Shown in pieces: positions 51,155 to 59,392 of a stretch of 64,000 nucleotides of DNA (position 1 is its first letter; each line of letters starts with the position of its first letter). Origin of the DNA: an uncultured Lachnospiraceae bacterium (GTDB lineage Bacteria > Bacillota > Clostridia > Lachnospirales > Lachnospiraceae). The stretch lies in the NCBI GenBank assembly GCA_947566645.1, contig CANOKL010000002.1, positions 150,158 to 214,157 on the forward strand, written 5' to 3'. The translations under genes and the position numbers were made by a program. The notes beneath the pieces are model-generated. The model searched no databases, was not told the DNA's origin, and was given only the letters and a program-made list of their open reading frames with translations.

Positions 51155-51187
51155 TACAGCAGCGGGAGTAAGAGTCCCGCTGCTGTA
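51155..51187 (+). promoter_or_regulatory. 13-bp hairpin upstream of the mutase-like gene
   Basis: TACAGCAGCGGGA (51155-51167) / TCCCGCTGCTGTA (51175-51187), perfect stem, seven-base loop, no T-run, ending 19 bases before the ATG at 51207 and immediately before its GAGGAG ribosome site. It may be an mRNA-stability or start-region structure rather than a terminator. Confidence 0.7.
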
Positions 51188-51206
51188 CTGGTGAGGAGAC
51201 AGACGG

Positions 51207-52418
51207 ATGAAATATGTAGTAGTGTTAAGTGACGGAATGGCGGGACGTCCCCTTGAGGAACTCCAGGGCCTGACGACTCTGGAGGCGGCAAAAACACCGG
51301 TGATGGATGCGCTGGCAAAGATGTCTGAGCTTGGGATGGCTTCCATGGTGCCAAAGGGCATGGCCCCGGGCAGCGATACGGCGAATCTGGCGGTTATGGG
51401 ATATGATCCGGAAATTTATTATACAGGACGCTCCCCTCTTGAGGCACTGAGTATCGGAGTGGAGATGGAAAAGACAGATGTTTCCTTCCGCTGCAATCTT
51501 GTGACATTAAGCGAGGAGGACTGCCCTTATGAGGAGCGGACGATTCTTGACCACAGCTCGGACGAGATCAGTACAGAGGATGCAGCGGTGCTGATAGAGG
51601 AACTTAAGAAGGGACTAAAAGAAGAAGGATATGACTTCTATGTGGGAACAAGCTACCGCCATCTGCTGGTGCAAAAAGACGGAGAAGTGACGGAGCTTAC
51701 ACCGCCCCATGATATACTGACAAAAAAGATCGGAGCATATCTGCCTTCTGACAGCATGCTTCTTAATATGATGAAAAAAAGCTATGAGATCCTTAAGGAA
51801 CATCCCATTAATACAGAGCGGAGAAGGAAGGGATTAAATCCTGCCAACTCAGCCTGGTTCTGGGGAGCCGGAAGGAAGCCGGCCCTTGCATCCTTTGAAA
51901 AAAAGACCGGAAAGAGGGGCGTGATGATCTCTGCCGTTGACCTGTTAAAAGGCATTGCAGTGGGCGCGGGGATGGACCGTGTAATTGTTGACGGTGCCAA
52001 CGGAGGCCTGCACACGAACTATGCCGGCAAGGCGCAGGCAGCAGTGAAGGCGCTGACAGAGGATGGATATGACTTTGCCTATATCCATGTGGAGGCGCCG
52101 GATGAGATGGGCCATCAGGGCAGCATGAAGGATAAGATTACGGCAATCGAACATGTAGACAGTGAGGTTTTAAGAATTGTGACAGAGGGACTGGAAGCGG
52201 CGGCGGAAGATTACAGGCTCCTGCTTCTTCCGGATCACCCCACGCCGGTTGCGGTGCGTACCCATACGGGTGAGCCGGTTCCATGGCTTCTGTATGACAG
52301 CACAAAGAAGGCGGAAGGAAAACCGGCTTATAATGAAAAAACCGCCGCACAGACCGGAAATAACTGGCCGGAGGGATATCGGCTCCTCGGGCATTTACTA
52401 CAGGAGGACATATGCTAA
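51207..52418 (+). CDS. Phosphoglycerate-mutase-like protein, proposed homoserine kinase
   Basis: The 403 residues belong to the archaeal-type cofactor-independent phosphoglycerate mutase / alkaline phosphatase superfamily: DGMAGRPLEELQGLTTLE (9-26, metal-binding Asp), GSDTANLAVMGYDP near 56-69 (nucleophile Ser), GRSPLEALSIG near 75, HVEAPDEMGHQG near 296 and LLLPDHPTPVAVRTHTGEPV near 340-360 with metal-binding Asp and His. Members next to hom and thr/lys genes have been proposed to act as homoserine kinase in bacteria lacking thrB. Position between hom and lysC supports that here, but glycolytic mutase activity cannot be excluded. The last seven bases overlap lysC. The start is ATG 51207 with GAGGAGAC upstream. 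Confidence 0.85.
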   Translation: MKYVVVLSDGMAGRPLEELQGLTTLEAAKTPVMDALAKMSELGMASMVPKGMAPGSDTANLAVMGYDPEIYYTGRSPLEALSIGVEMEKTDVSFRCNLVTLSEEDCPYEERTILDHSSDEISTEDAAVLIEELKKGLKEEGYDFYVGTSYRHLLVQKDGEVTELTPPHDILTKKIGAYLPSDSMLLNMMKKSYEILKEHPINTERRRKGLNPANSAWFWGAGRKPALASFEKKTGKRGVMISAVDLLKGIAVGAGMDRVIVDGANGGLHTNYAGKAQAAVKALTEDGYDFAYIHVEAPDEMGHQGSMKDKITAIEHVDSEVLRIVTEGLEAAAEDYRLLLLPDHPTPVAVRTHTGEPVPWLLYDSTKKAEGKPAYNEKTAAQTGNNWPEGYRLLGHLLQEDIC

Positions 52419-53620
52419 TCGTAAAAAAATTCGGCGGCAGCTCCGTCGCAAACAGGGAGAGAATTTTCAATGTGGCCAGGCGCTGCATTGAAGATTATAA
52501 GGCAGGGCATGATGTAGTTGTGGTACTGTCTGCCATGGGAGACACGACAGATGAGCTCATAGCCCTTGCAGAAAGTATCAACCCAAAGGCAAAGAAGAGA
52601 GAGATGGATATGCTTCTTACAACCGGGGAGCAGGTGTCAGTGGCGCTTATGGCTATGGCTATGCAGTCCCTTGATGTCCCGGCAGTATCTCTGAACGCGT
52701 TCCAGGTTATGATGTACTCCACTTCACGTTATGGGAATGCGAGATTCAAACGGGTGGATACAAAGCGGATCCTGCATGAGCTGGATTCCAGGAAAATTGT
52801 CATTGTTACAGGATTCCAGGGTGTAAATAAATATGAGGACATCACGACTCTCGGAAGAGGAGGCTCGGATACAACGGCGGTGGCCCTCGCGGCGGTTCTT
52901 CACGCGGACAAGTGTGAGATCTACACAGATGTGGAGGGTGTCTATACTGCCGACCCCCGTGTGGTAAAGAATGCCAGGAAGCTGGATGTGATCACTTATG
53001 ATGAGATGCTGGAGCTGGCAAGTCTTGGAGCCAGGGTGCTCCACAACCGTTCTGTGGAGATGGCAAAAAAATACAATGTTGAGCTGGTAGTGCGTTCCAG
53101 CCTGAATGATTCAGAGGGAACAGTGGTAAGGGAGGCTTCAAATATGGAAAAAATGTTAGTGACCGGCGTTGCTGCCGACAGAAATACGGTCAGGATATCT
53201 GTGATTGGTGTGGAGGATAAGCCGGGAACCGCGTTCCGGATCTTTGACACACTGGCAAAAAACAATATTAATGTAGACATTATCCTCCAGTCCGTGGGAC
53301 GGGAAGGAACAAAGGACATCTCCTTTACCGTGGCCGGGGATGACCTGGAACAGGCTCTTAAGGTACTGGAGGCGAATAAGGAGAGGCTTACGATACAGGA
53401 GATTACGTACAATGAAAATGTGGCGAAGCTTTCTGTTGTGGGAGCCGGTATGATGAGCAATCCGGGAGTAGCAGCGAGGATGTTCGAGGCACTGTATAAC
53501 TCCCGCATTAATATTAATATGATCTCCACATCAGAGATCAGAATTACGGTACTTGTGGCAGAGAAGGATATTGACAAGGCAATGAATGCAGTTCACGATG
53601 GGTTTGCTGTTCCAGAATAA
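52412..53620 (+). CDS. lysC: Aspartate kinase
   Basis: Phosphorylates aspartate, the first step to lysine, threonine and methionine. The 402 residues start MLIVKKFGGSSVANRERI with the KFGGSS nucleotide loop at 6-11. The kinase domain continues with TTGEQVSVALMA near 70-81, GRGGSDTTAVALAA near 149-162 and YTDVEGVYTADPR near 170-182. Two C-terminal ACT domains (about 260-330 and 345-402) imply allosteric control by lysine and/or threonine. It overlaps the upstream gene by seven bases with AGGAGG just before ATG, so it is translationally coupled. It ends convergently with the XRE gene at 53622, two bases away. Confidence 0.97.
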   Translation: MLIVKKFGGSSVANRERIFNVARRCIEDYKAGHDVVVVLSAMGDTTDELIALAESINPKAKKREMDMLLTTGEQVSVALMAMAMQSLDVPAVSLNAFQVMMYSTSRYGNARFKRVDTKRILHELDSRKIVIVTGFQGVNKYEDITTLGRGGSDTTAVALAAVLHADKCEIYTDVEGVYTADPRVVKNARKLDVITYDEMLELASLGARVLHNRSVEMAKKYNVELVVRSSLNDSEGTVVREASNMEKMLVTGVAADRNTVRISVIGVEDKPGTAFRIFDTLAKNNINVDIILQSVGREGTKDISFTVAGDDLEQALKVLEANKERLTIQEITYNENVAKLSVVGAGMMSNPGVAARMFEALYNSRININMISTSEIRITVLVAEKDIDKAMNAVHDGFAVPE

Positions 53621-53621
53621 A

Positions 53622-54056
53622 TTATTGCTTACTGTTGTTAAGGAAACCGGTAATCAGTCTTTTATTATCTTCAGACAGGGAACGAAAGGAAGAGATAAAA
53701 TCAAGCTCTTTGTCAGTGAGGTATATGGAATTGCCGGTTTCCACGCATTCAGCATAGGTGTAATAAGGGGCGACAGATTCTTTGATACCGTCATAGAACG
53801 GATTATCATCAGGTTCAGGAGGATCATCGGCATCCGGGCTGGAGGCGGACAGATCCTTTAATATAAGATCATCAATGCATATATTGTAAAACAGGGAAAG
53901 GCGCACCAGTGTATCCAGATCAGGGGTGCGCTCACATCTTTCATAATTTGAGTATGCCTGCCTGGAGAGATTGAGTATTTCTTCCATTTCCTGCTGGTTC
54001 AGACGGTATTTCCTGCGCAGATAACGCAGATTTTTCGCCAGTTGTATATTGGGCAT
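53622..54056 (-). CDS. XRE-family helix-turn-helix regulator
   Basis: A 144-residue putative transcription regulator. Residues 6-64 form the HTH (LAKNLRYLRRKYRLNQQEME, then LNLSRQAYSNYERCERTPDL). The acidic linker DADDPPEPDDNPF at about 76-88 is followed by a C-terminal helical domain (about 95-144) of unknown role. The target is unknown. The start is ATG 54054-54056 with GGAGGAGC upstream. The convergent, nearly touching arrangement with lysC is not evidence of a link to amino-acid control. Confidence 0.83.
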   Translation of the reverse strand: MPNIQLAKNLRYLRRKYRLNQQEMEEILNLSRQAYSNYERCERTPDLDTLVRLSLFYNICIDDLILKDLSASSPDADDPPEPDDNPFYDGIKESVAPYYTYAECVETGNSIYLTDKELDFISSFRSLSEDNKRLITGFLNNSKQ

Positions 54057-54188
54057 GCCATGCTCCTCCGGGTTTTTTGTCTATTGATATGTGGGTCAGT
54101 AATAGACTTAGTATAGCAATATACCCGGTAGATTTGATAATATGCAACGGAACGTAGAAAAAATTAAAATGCAACAATTCGTTGCATT

Positions 54189-54635
54189 TTAGCCGGTCTG
54201 ACTCAGAGAGCTGTTGTGATATTTTCCTGAAAAGGTGACATCTTCTCCGAACCATGCCGGAGGAACGAAGGAGGCTGCCTGTGCTTCATCCAGGAATTCT
54301 ACCTCCGCAAGAACGAGAGGTGCGAGCTCATCTTCGAAGAGGTCAAGTTCTGCAGTGAGCCCGTCCCACAGGGGAATCATGTAACGGCGCTTCCGGATCA
54401 GACGGCCGTCGATTTTTTTGAGAAGATGGCAGTAGGACTCTCTGGTGAGGGGGAGATTGTATTCCTGCCTGGTCATGAGTCCCTTTGACTTGTAGGTAAG
54501 TTCGTATTTTTCATTGTCCTTCCGTATGCGGATGACAGGATCTGTACTCAGATAGCCCTGTTCAATGATGCGGCACGGAAAAGTGTCCAGCCGCTCCGGA
54601 AGCGACAGGACCAGAAATTTGCGTTCGATTTCCAT
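54189..54635 (-). CDS. CYTH domain protein (inorganic triphosphatase/adenylate cyclase-like fold)
   Basis: 148 residues of the CYTH superfamily, starting MEIERKFLVLSLPE. The ExExK signature (EIERK, residues 2-6) that binds the triphosphate and metal is intact. Further charged strands follow: RIRKDNEKYELTYKSKG near 34-50, KRRYMIPL near 80 and TAELDLFEDELAPLVLAEVEF near 91-111. Most bacterial relatives are inorganic triphosphatases. The start is the ATG at 54633-54635, immediately at the conserved N-terminus; the open frame extends 17 codons upstream but those are not family residues. It is divergent from the DJ-1 gene across overlapping promoters. Confidence 0.87.
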   Translation of the reverse strand: MEIERKFLVLSLPERLDTFPCRIIEQGYLSTDPVIRIRKDNEKYELTYKSKGLMTRQEYNLPLTRESYCHLLKKIDGRLIRKRRYMIPLWDGLTAELDLFEDELAPLVLAEVEFLDEAQAASFVPPAWFGEDVTFSGKYHNSSLSQTG

Positions 54636-54665
54636 GGTAATTGCCCCTTTCATATGATAGCTACA

Positions 54666-54706
54666 ATTATAATTTAGTTTACACAAAAAGTAAACGGTGT
54701 TAGTAT
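54666..54706. promoter_or_regulatory. Overlapping divergent promoters with an inverted repeat
   Basis: Plus: TTTACA (54678-54683), 17 bases, TAGTAT (54701-54706) for the DJ-1 gene. Minus: TTTACT (complement of 54689-54694), 17 bases, TATAAT (complement of 54666-54671) for the CYTH gene. The perfect inverted repeat GTTTAC (54677-54682) / GTAAAC (54690-54695) covers both -35 boxes and could be an operator. Confidence 0.7.
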
Positions 54707-54738
54707 GTAAATATATAAGGACAGGAGGAAGGATAAAA

Positions 54739-55287
54739 ATGAAGAAAGTAAGTGTTCTGCTTGCAGAGGGTTTTGAAGAGATTGAGGCTTTGTCAGTGGT
54801 GGATCTGCTCAGGAGAGCGAGAATCTATGTGGATACAGTATCCATTTCTGATGAATATATGGTGAGGGGATCCCACGGGATTGCAGTTCAGACAGAGGAT
54901 CTGTTTGAAGAGGTGAACTTTGCCGATTTTGACATGGTAGTACTCCCGGGAGGACTTCCGGGGACCACGAATCTTGGAAATCACTCTGGCGTAAGAAGAG
55001 TCGTTACAGATTTTGCAGAGAACGGGAAATATGTTGCGGCGATCTGCGCAGCCCCGACAGTGTTAAGCGAACTGGGGCTGTTAAAAGGAAGGAGGGTCAC
55101 CTGTTATCCGGATATGGAGAGAAAGATTACCGGTGCGGTTCTTACCGGGGCCCCGGTTATGGAAGACGGAAATATCATTACAGGACAGGGAGTGGGGGCA
55201 GCAGTTGACTTTGCGCTGAAGCTGATTGCAGTTCTCGCGGGAAGTGAAAAGGCCGGCGAGATCGCGGACGCAATTGTATATCAATAG
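54739..55287 (+). CDS. DJ-1/PfpI family protein
   Basis: 182-residue member of the DJ-1/ThiJ/PfpI superfamily, starting MKKVSVLLAEGFEEIEALSV. Conserved Glu16 region and the nucleophile-elbow Cys in AAICAAPTVLSELG near residue 104 match the DJ-1/YajL group, which includes glyoxalase III and protein-repair enzymes. The His of some peptidase members is not apparent at the expected place. The start is ATG 54739, preceded by AGGAGGAAGG; the upstream ATG at 54697 would lie before the promoter's -10. A lipoprotein gene follows 18 bases later. Precise substrate unknown. Confidence 0.88.
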   Translation: MKKVSVLLAEGFEEIEALSVVDLLRRARIYVDTVSISDEYMVRGSHGIAVQTEDLFEEVNFADFDMVVLPGGLPGTTNLGNHSGVRRVVTDFAENGKYVAAICAAPTVLSELGLLKGRRVTCYPDMERKITGAVLTGAPVMEDGNIITGQGVGAAVDFALKLIAVLAGSEKAGEIADAIVYQ

Positions 55288-55305
55288 GTAACAAAGGGCA
55301 GACAC

Positions 55306-55968
55306 ATGAAAAAATGGAGAAACAGAATATTCCTTATGATTCTGTGCGCGGCATTTCTGTGTACAGGGTGCAGAGGAGACTTTGACGCTGCCGGTTATAC
55401 AGAGGCACTTCTTCATCTTATGTTTCAGGGAGATACAAAAGAGGCGATGAAGAGAATCGACGGAGCCACTTATGACTCGCTGATGCAAAAATACCAGGAG
55501 TCAGTCAATACCTTTACGACAAATGTTATTACAAGCCAGTTTGACATCAGCGAGACAAAATATGAGCAGTTTGCGGAGCTTACGGCAGAGATTTTTTCGA
55601 TTATGCGCTACGAGGTTACGGGTGCCAGCGAGAGCGGGGATCAGGAATACGAGGTGTCGGTATCCATACAGCCTGCAGATATCTTCGTAAGGTTTCAGGA
55701 GCTCCTTACCGCGGATTCTCTTGAAATGGCAGAGGAGATCAAAGCAGGAAAGTATACGGGGACAGACGAAGAGGCCGGCCGGCAGATTCTTGCGGACATT
55801 GTGAATCATGCCTATGAGCTCCTGGACACTGCATGTAAAAGTGTAGAGTACGGGGAGAAAAAAACCGTTATACTTAAGGTCAGGGCAGATGAAAATAATG
55901 AATATTCCATTGACAAAGAAGATATGAATAACCTGATCACAAAAATACTTCGTTTAGATGAAATGTAG
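55306..55968 (+). CDS. Lipoprotein of unknown function
   Basis: 220-residue precursor with a signal peptide and lipobox FLCTGC, lipid Cys near residue 22, so membrane-anchored outside the cell. The mature part (from about 25) is helical and acidic: AAGYTEALLHLMFQGD, YQESVNTFTTNVITSQFD, TADSLEMAEEIKAGK, ending with NNLITKILRLDEM. I do not recognise a named domain; similar small lipoproteins with repeated helical segments occur in related Clostridia. The start ATG 55306 has AAAGGGC upstream. It follows the DJ-1 gene and probably shares its transcript. Confidence 0.75.
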   Translation: MKKWRNRIFLMILCAAFLCTGCRGDFDAAGYTEALLHLMFQGDTKEAMKRIDGATYDSLMQKYQESVNTFTTNVITSQFDISETKYEQFAELTAEIFSIMRYEVTGASESGDQEYEVSVSIQPADIFVRFQELLTADSLEMAEEIKAGKYTGTDEEAGRQILADIVNHAYELLDTACKSVEYGEKKTVILKVRADENNEYSIDKEDMNNLITKILRLDEM

Positions 55969-56070
55969 GACTGGATATTTGAAAAGGTTTGTGTTATACT
56001 TCTGTAATGAATGTAACTGTGAAGGCGGCGGATAGCCGCGCCGCTTTCAGGCAATAGGAGGAAATAATAG

Positions 56071-57357
56071 ATGAGTTTACAGGTAGAAAAGTTAGAAAAA
56101 AACATGGCGAAGCTGACGATCGAAGTTTCTGCCGATGATCTGGAAAAAGCGCTTCAGAATGCATATAAGAAGCAAAAAAATAAGATCAGCCTCCCGGGCT
56201 TCCGCAAAGGCAAGGTTCCGCGCCAGATGATTGAGAAGATGTATGGCCCGGAGATTTTTTATGATGATGCGGCGAATGAGCTGATGCCGAAGGCATATGC
56301 AGATGCATATGATGAGAGTGGACTTGAGATAGTGTCCCAGCCGGAGATTGATGTGGTACAGCTGGAGAAGGGAAAACCCTTTATCTTTACGGCGGAGGTT
56401 GCCACAAAGCCGGAGGTAACTTTAGGAGAGTACAAGGGACTTGAGGTTGAAAAGATCTCGGACGATGTAACGGAAGAAGAGGTCGATGACAAGATCAGGG
56501 AGGAAGCAGAGAAGAATGCCAGAACCGTTACGGCAGAGAACCGTCCGGTACAGGATGGAGACGAGGTGATTCTGGATTTCGACGGATATGTGGACGGAGA
56601 AGCATTCGAGGGAGGTAAGGGAGAGAACTATCCTCTTACGATTGGTTCCGGTTCCTTTATCCCGGGCTTTGAAGAACAGCTTGTGGGTGCAGAGCCTGAG
56701 ACAGAGACTGAGGTACATGTTACCTTCCCGGAGAATTACCAGGCAGAAAACCTTCAGGGGAAGGATGCTGTGTTTAAGTGCACGGTTCATGAGATCAAAG
56801 AAAAGGAGCTTCCGGAGATTGACGATGAATTTGCGGCAGAAGTATCAGAATTTGATACGTTAGAGGAATACAAAGCTGATGTAAAGGCAAAGCTTAAGGA
56901 ACAGAAGACCAGAGAGGGCAGGGCAAAGCAGGAAGATCAGGCTGTAGAGAAGGCAGTGGAGAATGCCTCCATGGAGCTGCCGGAGGCCATGATCAAGACA
57001 CAGCTTCGCCAGGCTGAGGAGGACTTTGCCCGCAGGATGCAGATGCAGGGTCTTACTATGGAGCAGTATTATCAGTTTACCGGAATGACCCGTGAGAAGA
57101 TGCAGGAAGAGATGCGGGAAGAGGTTGTAAAGCGCATCAGGACCCGTCTTGTGTTAGAGGCTGTTGTGAAGGCGGAGAATATTGAGGTTTCTGAAGAAAA
57201 ATTCCGGGAAGAGATTGAGAAGATGGCAGAGGCCTATAAGATGGAAGCTGATAAGATGGAAGAATATATGGGAGAAAGAGAAAAAGAGCAGATGAAGCAG
57301 GACATTGCGGTCCAGGAGGCGATCACATTCCTTGCAGATCATGCAGCGGAAAAATAG
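56071..57357 (+). CDS. tig: Trigger factor (ribosome-associated chaperone)
   Basis: Binds nascent chains at the ribosome exit and catalyses proline isomerisation. The 428 residues start [20 protein letters not shown]. The ribosome-binding signature [17 protein letters not shown] is near 43-59. The PPIase domain is at about 155-245 ([20 protein letters not shown]). The C-terminal chaperone arms are near 110-150 and 260-428, with a lysine/glutamate-rich helical tail. The start has AGGAGG at 56057-56062. It is followed 16 bases later by clpP, a typical order of tig-clpP-clpX. Confidence 0.97.
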   Translation: MSLQVEKLEKNMAKLTIEVSADDLEKALQNAYKKQKNKISLPGFRKGKVPRQMIEKMYGPEIFYDDAANELMPKAYADAYDESGLEIVSQPEIDVVQLEKGKPFIFTAEVATKPEVTLGEYKGLEVEKISDDVTEEEVDDKIREEAEKNARTVTAENRPVQDGDEVILDFDGYVDGEAFEGGKGENYPLTIGSGSFIPGFEEQLVGAEPETETEVHVTFPENYQAENLQGKDAVFKCTVHEIKEKELPEIDDEFAAEVSEFDTLEEYKADVKAKLKEQKTREGRAKQEDQAVEKAVENASMELPEAMIKTQLRQAEEDFARRMQMQGLTMEQYYQFTGMTREKMQEEMREEVVKRIRTRLVLEAVVKAENIEVSEEKFREEIEKMAEAYKMEADKMEEYMGEREKEQMKQDIAVQEAITFLADHAAEK

Positions 57358-57373
57358 TTTTAGGAGGTCATTC

Positions 57374-57955
57374 ATGAGTTTAGTACCCTATGTCATTGAA
57401 CAGACCAGCCGTGGAGAACGCTCCTACGACATCTATTCAAGACTGTTAAAGGACAGGATTATATTTTTAGGAGAGGAAGTAACAGACGTATCAGCGAGTG
57501 TAATTGTTGCGCAGCTTTTGTTTCTGGAGGCTGAGGATCCGGAGAAGGATATTCATCTGTATATTAACAGCCCGGGCGGCTCTGTGAGCGCGGGCCTGGC
57601 AATTTATGATACGATGCAGTATATTAAGTGCGATATTGAGACCATCTGTATCGGCATGGCAGCCAGTATGGGATCGTTTCTTCTTGCAGGAGGAACGAAG
57701 GGAAAGAGGCTGGCGCTTCCGAATGCGGAGATTATGATCCATCAGCCGTCAGGCGGTGCCCAGGGACAGGCAACAGAGATTCAGATTGCCGCTGAGCACA
57801 TATTAAAGACCAGGCAGAAGCTGAATCAGATTCTGTCGGACAATACCGGCCAGCCGCTGGATGTCATCCGCATTGATACAGAGAGAGATAATTTTATGTC
57901 TGCCGAGGACGCAAAAAAATACGGCCTGATAGATGAGGTTATCACAAAACGTTAG
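57374..57955 (+). CDS. clpP: ATP-dependent Clp protease proteolytic subunit
   Basis: Serine peptidase core (193 residues) that degrades substrates unfolded by ClpX. The catalytic Ser is in GMAASMGSF near 95-103, the His in MIHQPSGG near 120-127 and the Asp near 172. The start is ATG 57374 with AGGAGG six bases upstream and 16 bases past tig; the open frame further upstream overlaps tig and is not used. It lies between tig and clpX, probably co-transcribed with them. The two catalytic-residue loops and the length are standard. Confidence 0.97.
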   Translation: MSLVPYVIEQTSRGERSYDIYSRLLKDRIIFLGEEVTDVSASVIVAQLLFLEAEDPEKDIHLYINSPGGSVSAGLAIYDTMQYIKCDIETICIGMAASMGSFLLAGGTKGKRLALPNAEIMIHQPSGGAQGQATEIQIAAEHILKTRQKLNQILSDNTGQPLDVIRIDTERDNFMSAEDAKKYGLIDEVITKR

Positions 57956-58014
57956 GAAAGGGGTAACTTGCGTGTCACTGCGAAGGTGCTGAGCAGTTAC
58001 GGAAAGGGTAAGGT

Positions 58015-59274
58015 ATGGCGGGAAGATTTGACAACCAGGTGAGATGTTCATTCTGTAATAAGACGCAGGCCCAGGCGAATAAGCTGATTTCAGGTCCGAA
58101 TGGGATCTATATCTGCGATGAGTGCGTAGAAGTGTGTGCGGAAATTATAGAAGAAGAGATGACATATGATGAAGAAGGCGTGTGGAGCCCCTTTTCAGAT
58201 ATCAATCTTCTGAAGCCGGAGGAGATTAAGGAGTTTCTTGACCAGTATGTGATTGGCCAGGATGAGGCGAAGAAGGTATTATCAGTTGCTGTCTATAATC
58301 ATTATAAGAGAATTATGGCAGAACGGGATCTCGGTGTGGAGCTGAATAAGAGTAACATTCTGATGCTCGGACCCACCGGGTGCGGAAAGACACTCCTTGC
58401 ACAGTCTCTTGCAAAGATATTGAATGTTCCGTTTGCGATTGCAGATGCGACTGCCCTTACGGAAGCCGGTTATGTAGGTGAGGATGTGGAGAATATCCTT
58501 CTGAAGATTATCCAGGCGGCAGAGGGAGACATTGAGCGTGCAGAGTATGGAATCATCTACATTGATGAGATTGATAAGATTACGAGGAAATCAGAGAATC
58601 CTTCTATCACGAGAGATGTATCAGGAGAAGGCGTCCAGCAGGCGCTTCTTAAGATTATTGAAGGTACTGTTGCGAACGTTCCGCCCCAGGGCGGCAGGAA
58701 GCATCCCCATCAGGAGCTGATTCAGATTGACACGACGAATATTCTGTTTATCTGCGGCGGAGCCTTTGAGGGAATTGACAAGATTATTGAAAAGCGGATT
58801 GATCAGAAGTCCATTGGTTTCAATGCAGTGATTGCCGGAAACCATGAGGAGGATGTAGATAAGCTTCTAAGCCAGGTGCTCCCCCAGGATCTGGTGAAGT
58901 TCGGCTTAATCCCAGAGCTTGTGGGCCGTGTTCCGGTAACAGTTGCACTGGAGATGTTAGATAAGGAGGCACTGATCCGTATCCTGACAGAGCCGCGCAA
59001 CGCCATTGTGAAGCAGTATCAGAAGATGCTGGAGCTTGACGGAGTGGAGCTTGTATTTGATGAGGAGGCGCTCGAAGAGATTGCCGGGATTACATTAAAG
59101 AGAAAGACAGGCGCGAGAGGCCTTCGGGCGATTATGGAAAATATTATGATGGATATTATGTACCGGGCTCCGTCTGATGAGACATTGAAGTTCTGCCGGA
59201 TTACTGCAGAGACCGTGAGGGACAATAGAGAGCCTGAGTATGAGCGTATGTCCGTAAAAACCGAAAGTGCATAG
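58015..59274 (+). CDS. clpX: ATP-dependent Clp protease ATPase subunit ClpX
   Basis: AAA+ unfoldase that recognises and threads substrates into ClpP. The 419 residues begin with a zinc-binding domain, with Cys pairs CSFC near 10-13 and CDEC near 31-34. Walker A is GPTGCGKT near 119-126, Walker [11 protein letters not shown] near 180-189, and the sensor-2 region is [11 protein letters not shown] near 365-375. The start is ATG 58015, 60 bases after clpP, with AAAGGGTAAGG upstream. A strong terminator follows, so lon starts a new transcript. Confidence 0.97.
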   Translation: MAGRFDNQVRCSFCNKTQAQANKLISGPNGIYICDECVEVCAEIIEEEMTYDEEGVWSPFSDINLLKPEEIKEFLDQYVIGQDEAKKVLSVAVYNHYKRIMAERDLGVELNKSNILMLGPTGCGKTLLAQSLAKILNVPFAIADATALTEAGYVGEDVENILLKIIQAAEGDIERAEYGIIYIDEIDKITRKSENPSITRDVSGEGVQQALLKIIEGTVANVPPQGGRKHPHQELIQIDTTNILFICGGAFEGIDKIIEKRIDQKSIGFNAVIAGNHEEDVDKLLSQVLPQDLVKFGLIPELVGRVPVTVALEMLDKEALIRILTEPRNAIVKQYQKMLELDGVELVFDEEALEEIAGITLKRKTGARGLRAIMENIMMDIMYRAPSDETLKFCRITAETVRDNREPEYERMSVKTESA

Positions 59275-59276
59275 AG

Positions 59277-59308
59277 AAAAACGGACGCAAGAATTTGTGT
59301 CCGTTTTT
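59277..59308 (+). terminator. Terminator after clpX
   Basis: AAAAACGGAC / GTCCGTTTTT ten-base-pair stem with 12-base loop and T-tail, three bases past the clpX stop. Confidence 0.92.
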
Positions 59309-59335
59309 GTTAGAACTGTAGGGACCGGTTATGAT
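59307..59335 (+). promoter_or_regulatory. Sigma-A promoter for lon
   Basis: TTGTTA (59307-59312), 17-base spacer, TATGAT (59330-59335), overlapping the end of the clpX terminator, 58 bases before the lon start. AAAGGAGAG ribosome site upstream of 59393. Confidence 0.7.
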
Positions 59336-59392
59336 AATTGTTCAGCAGATCCTTGTGGGTGCCGGGCAATTACCTGATAAAGGAGAGTATAT

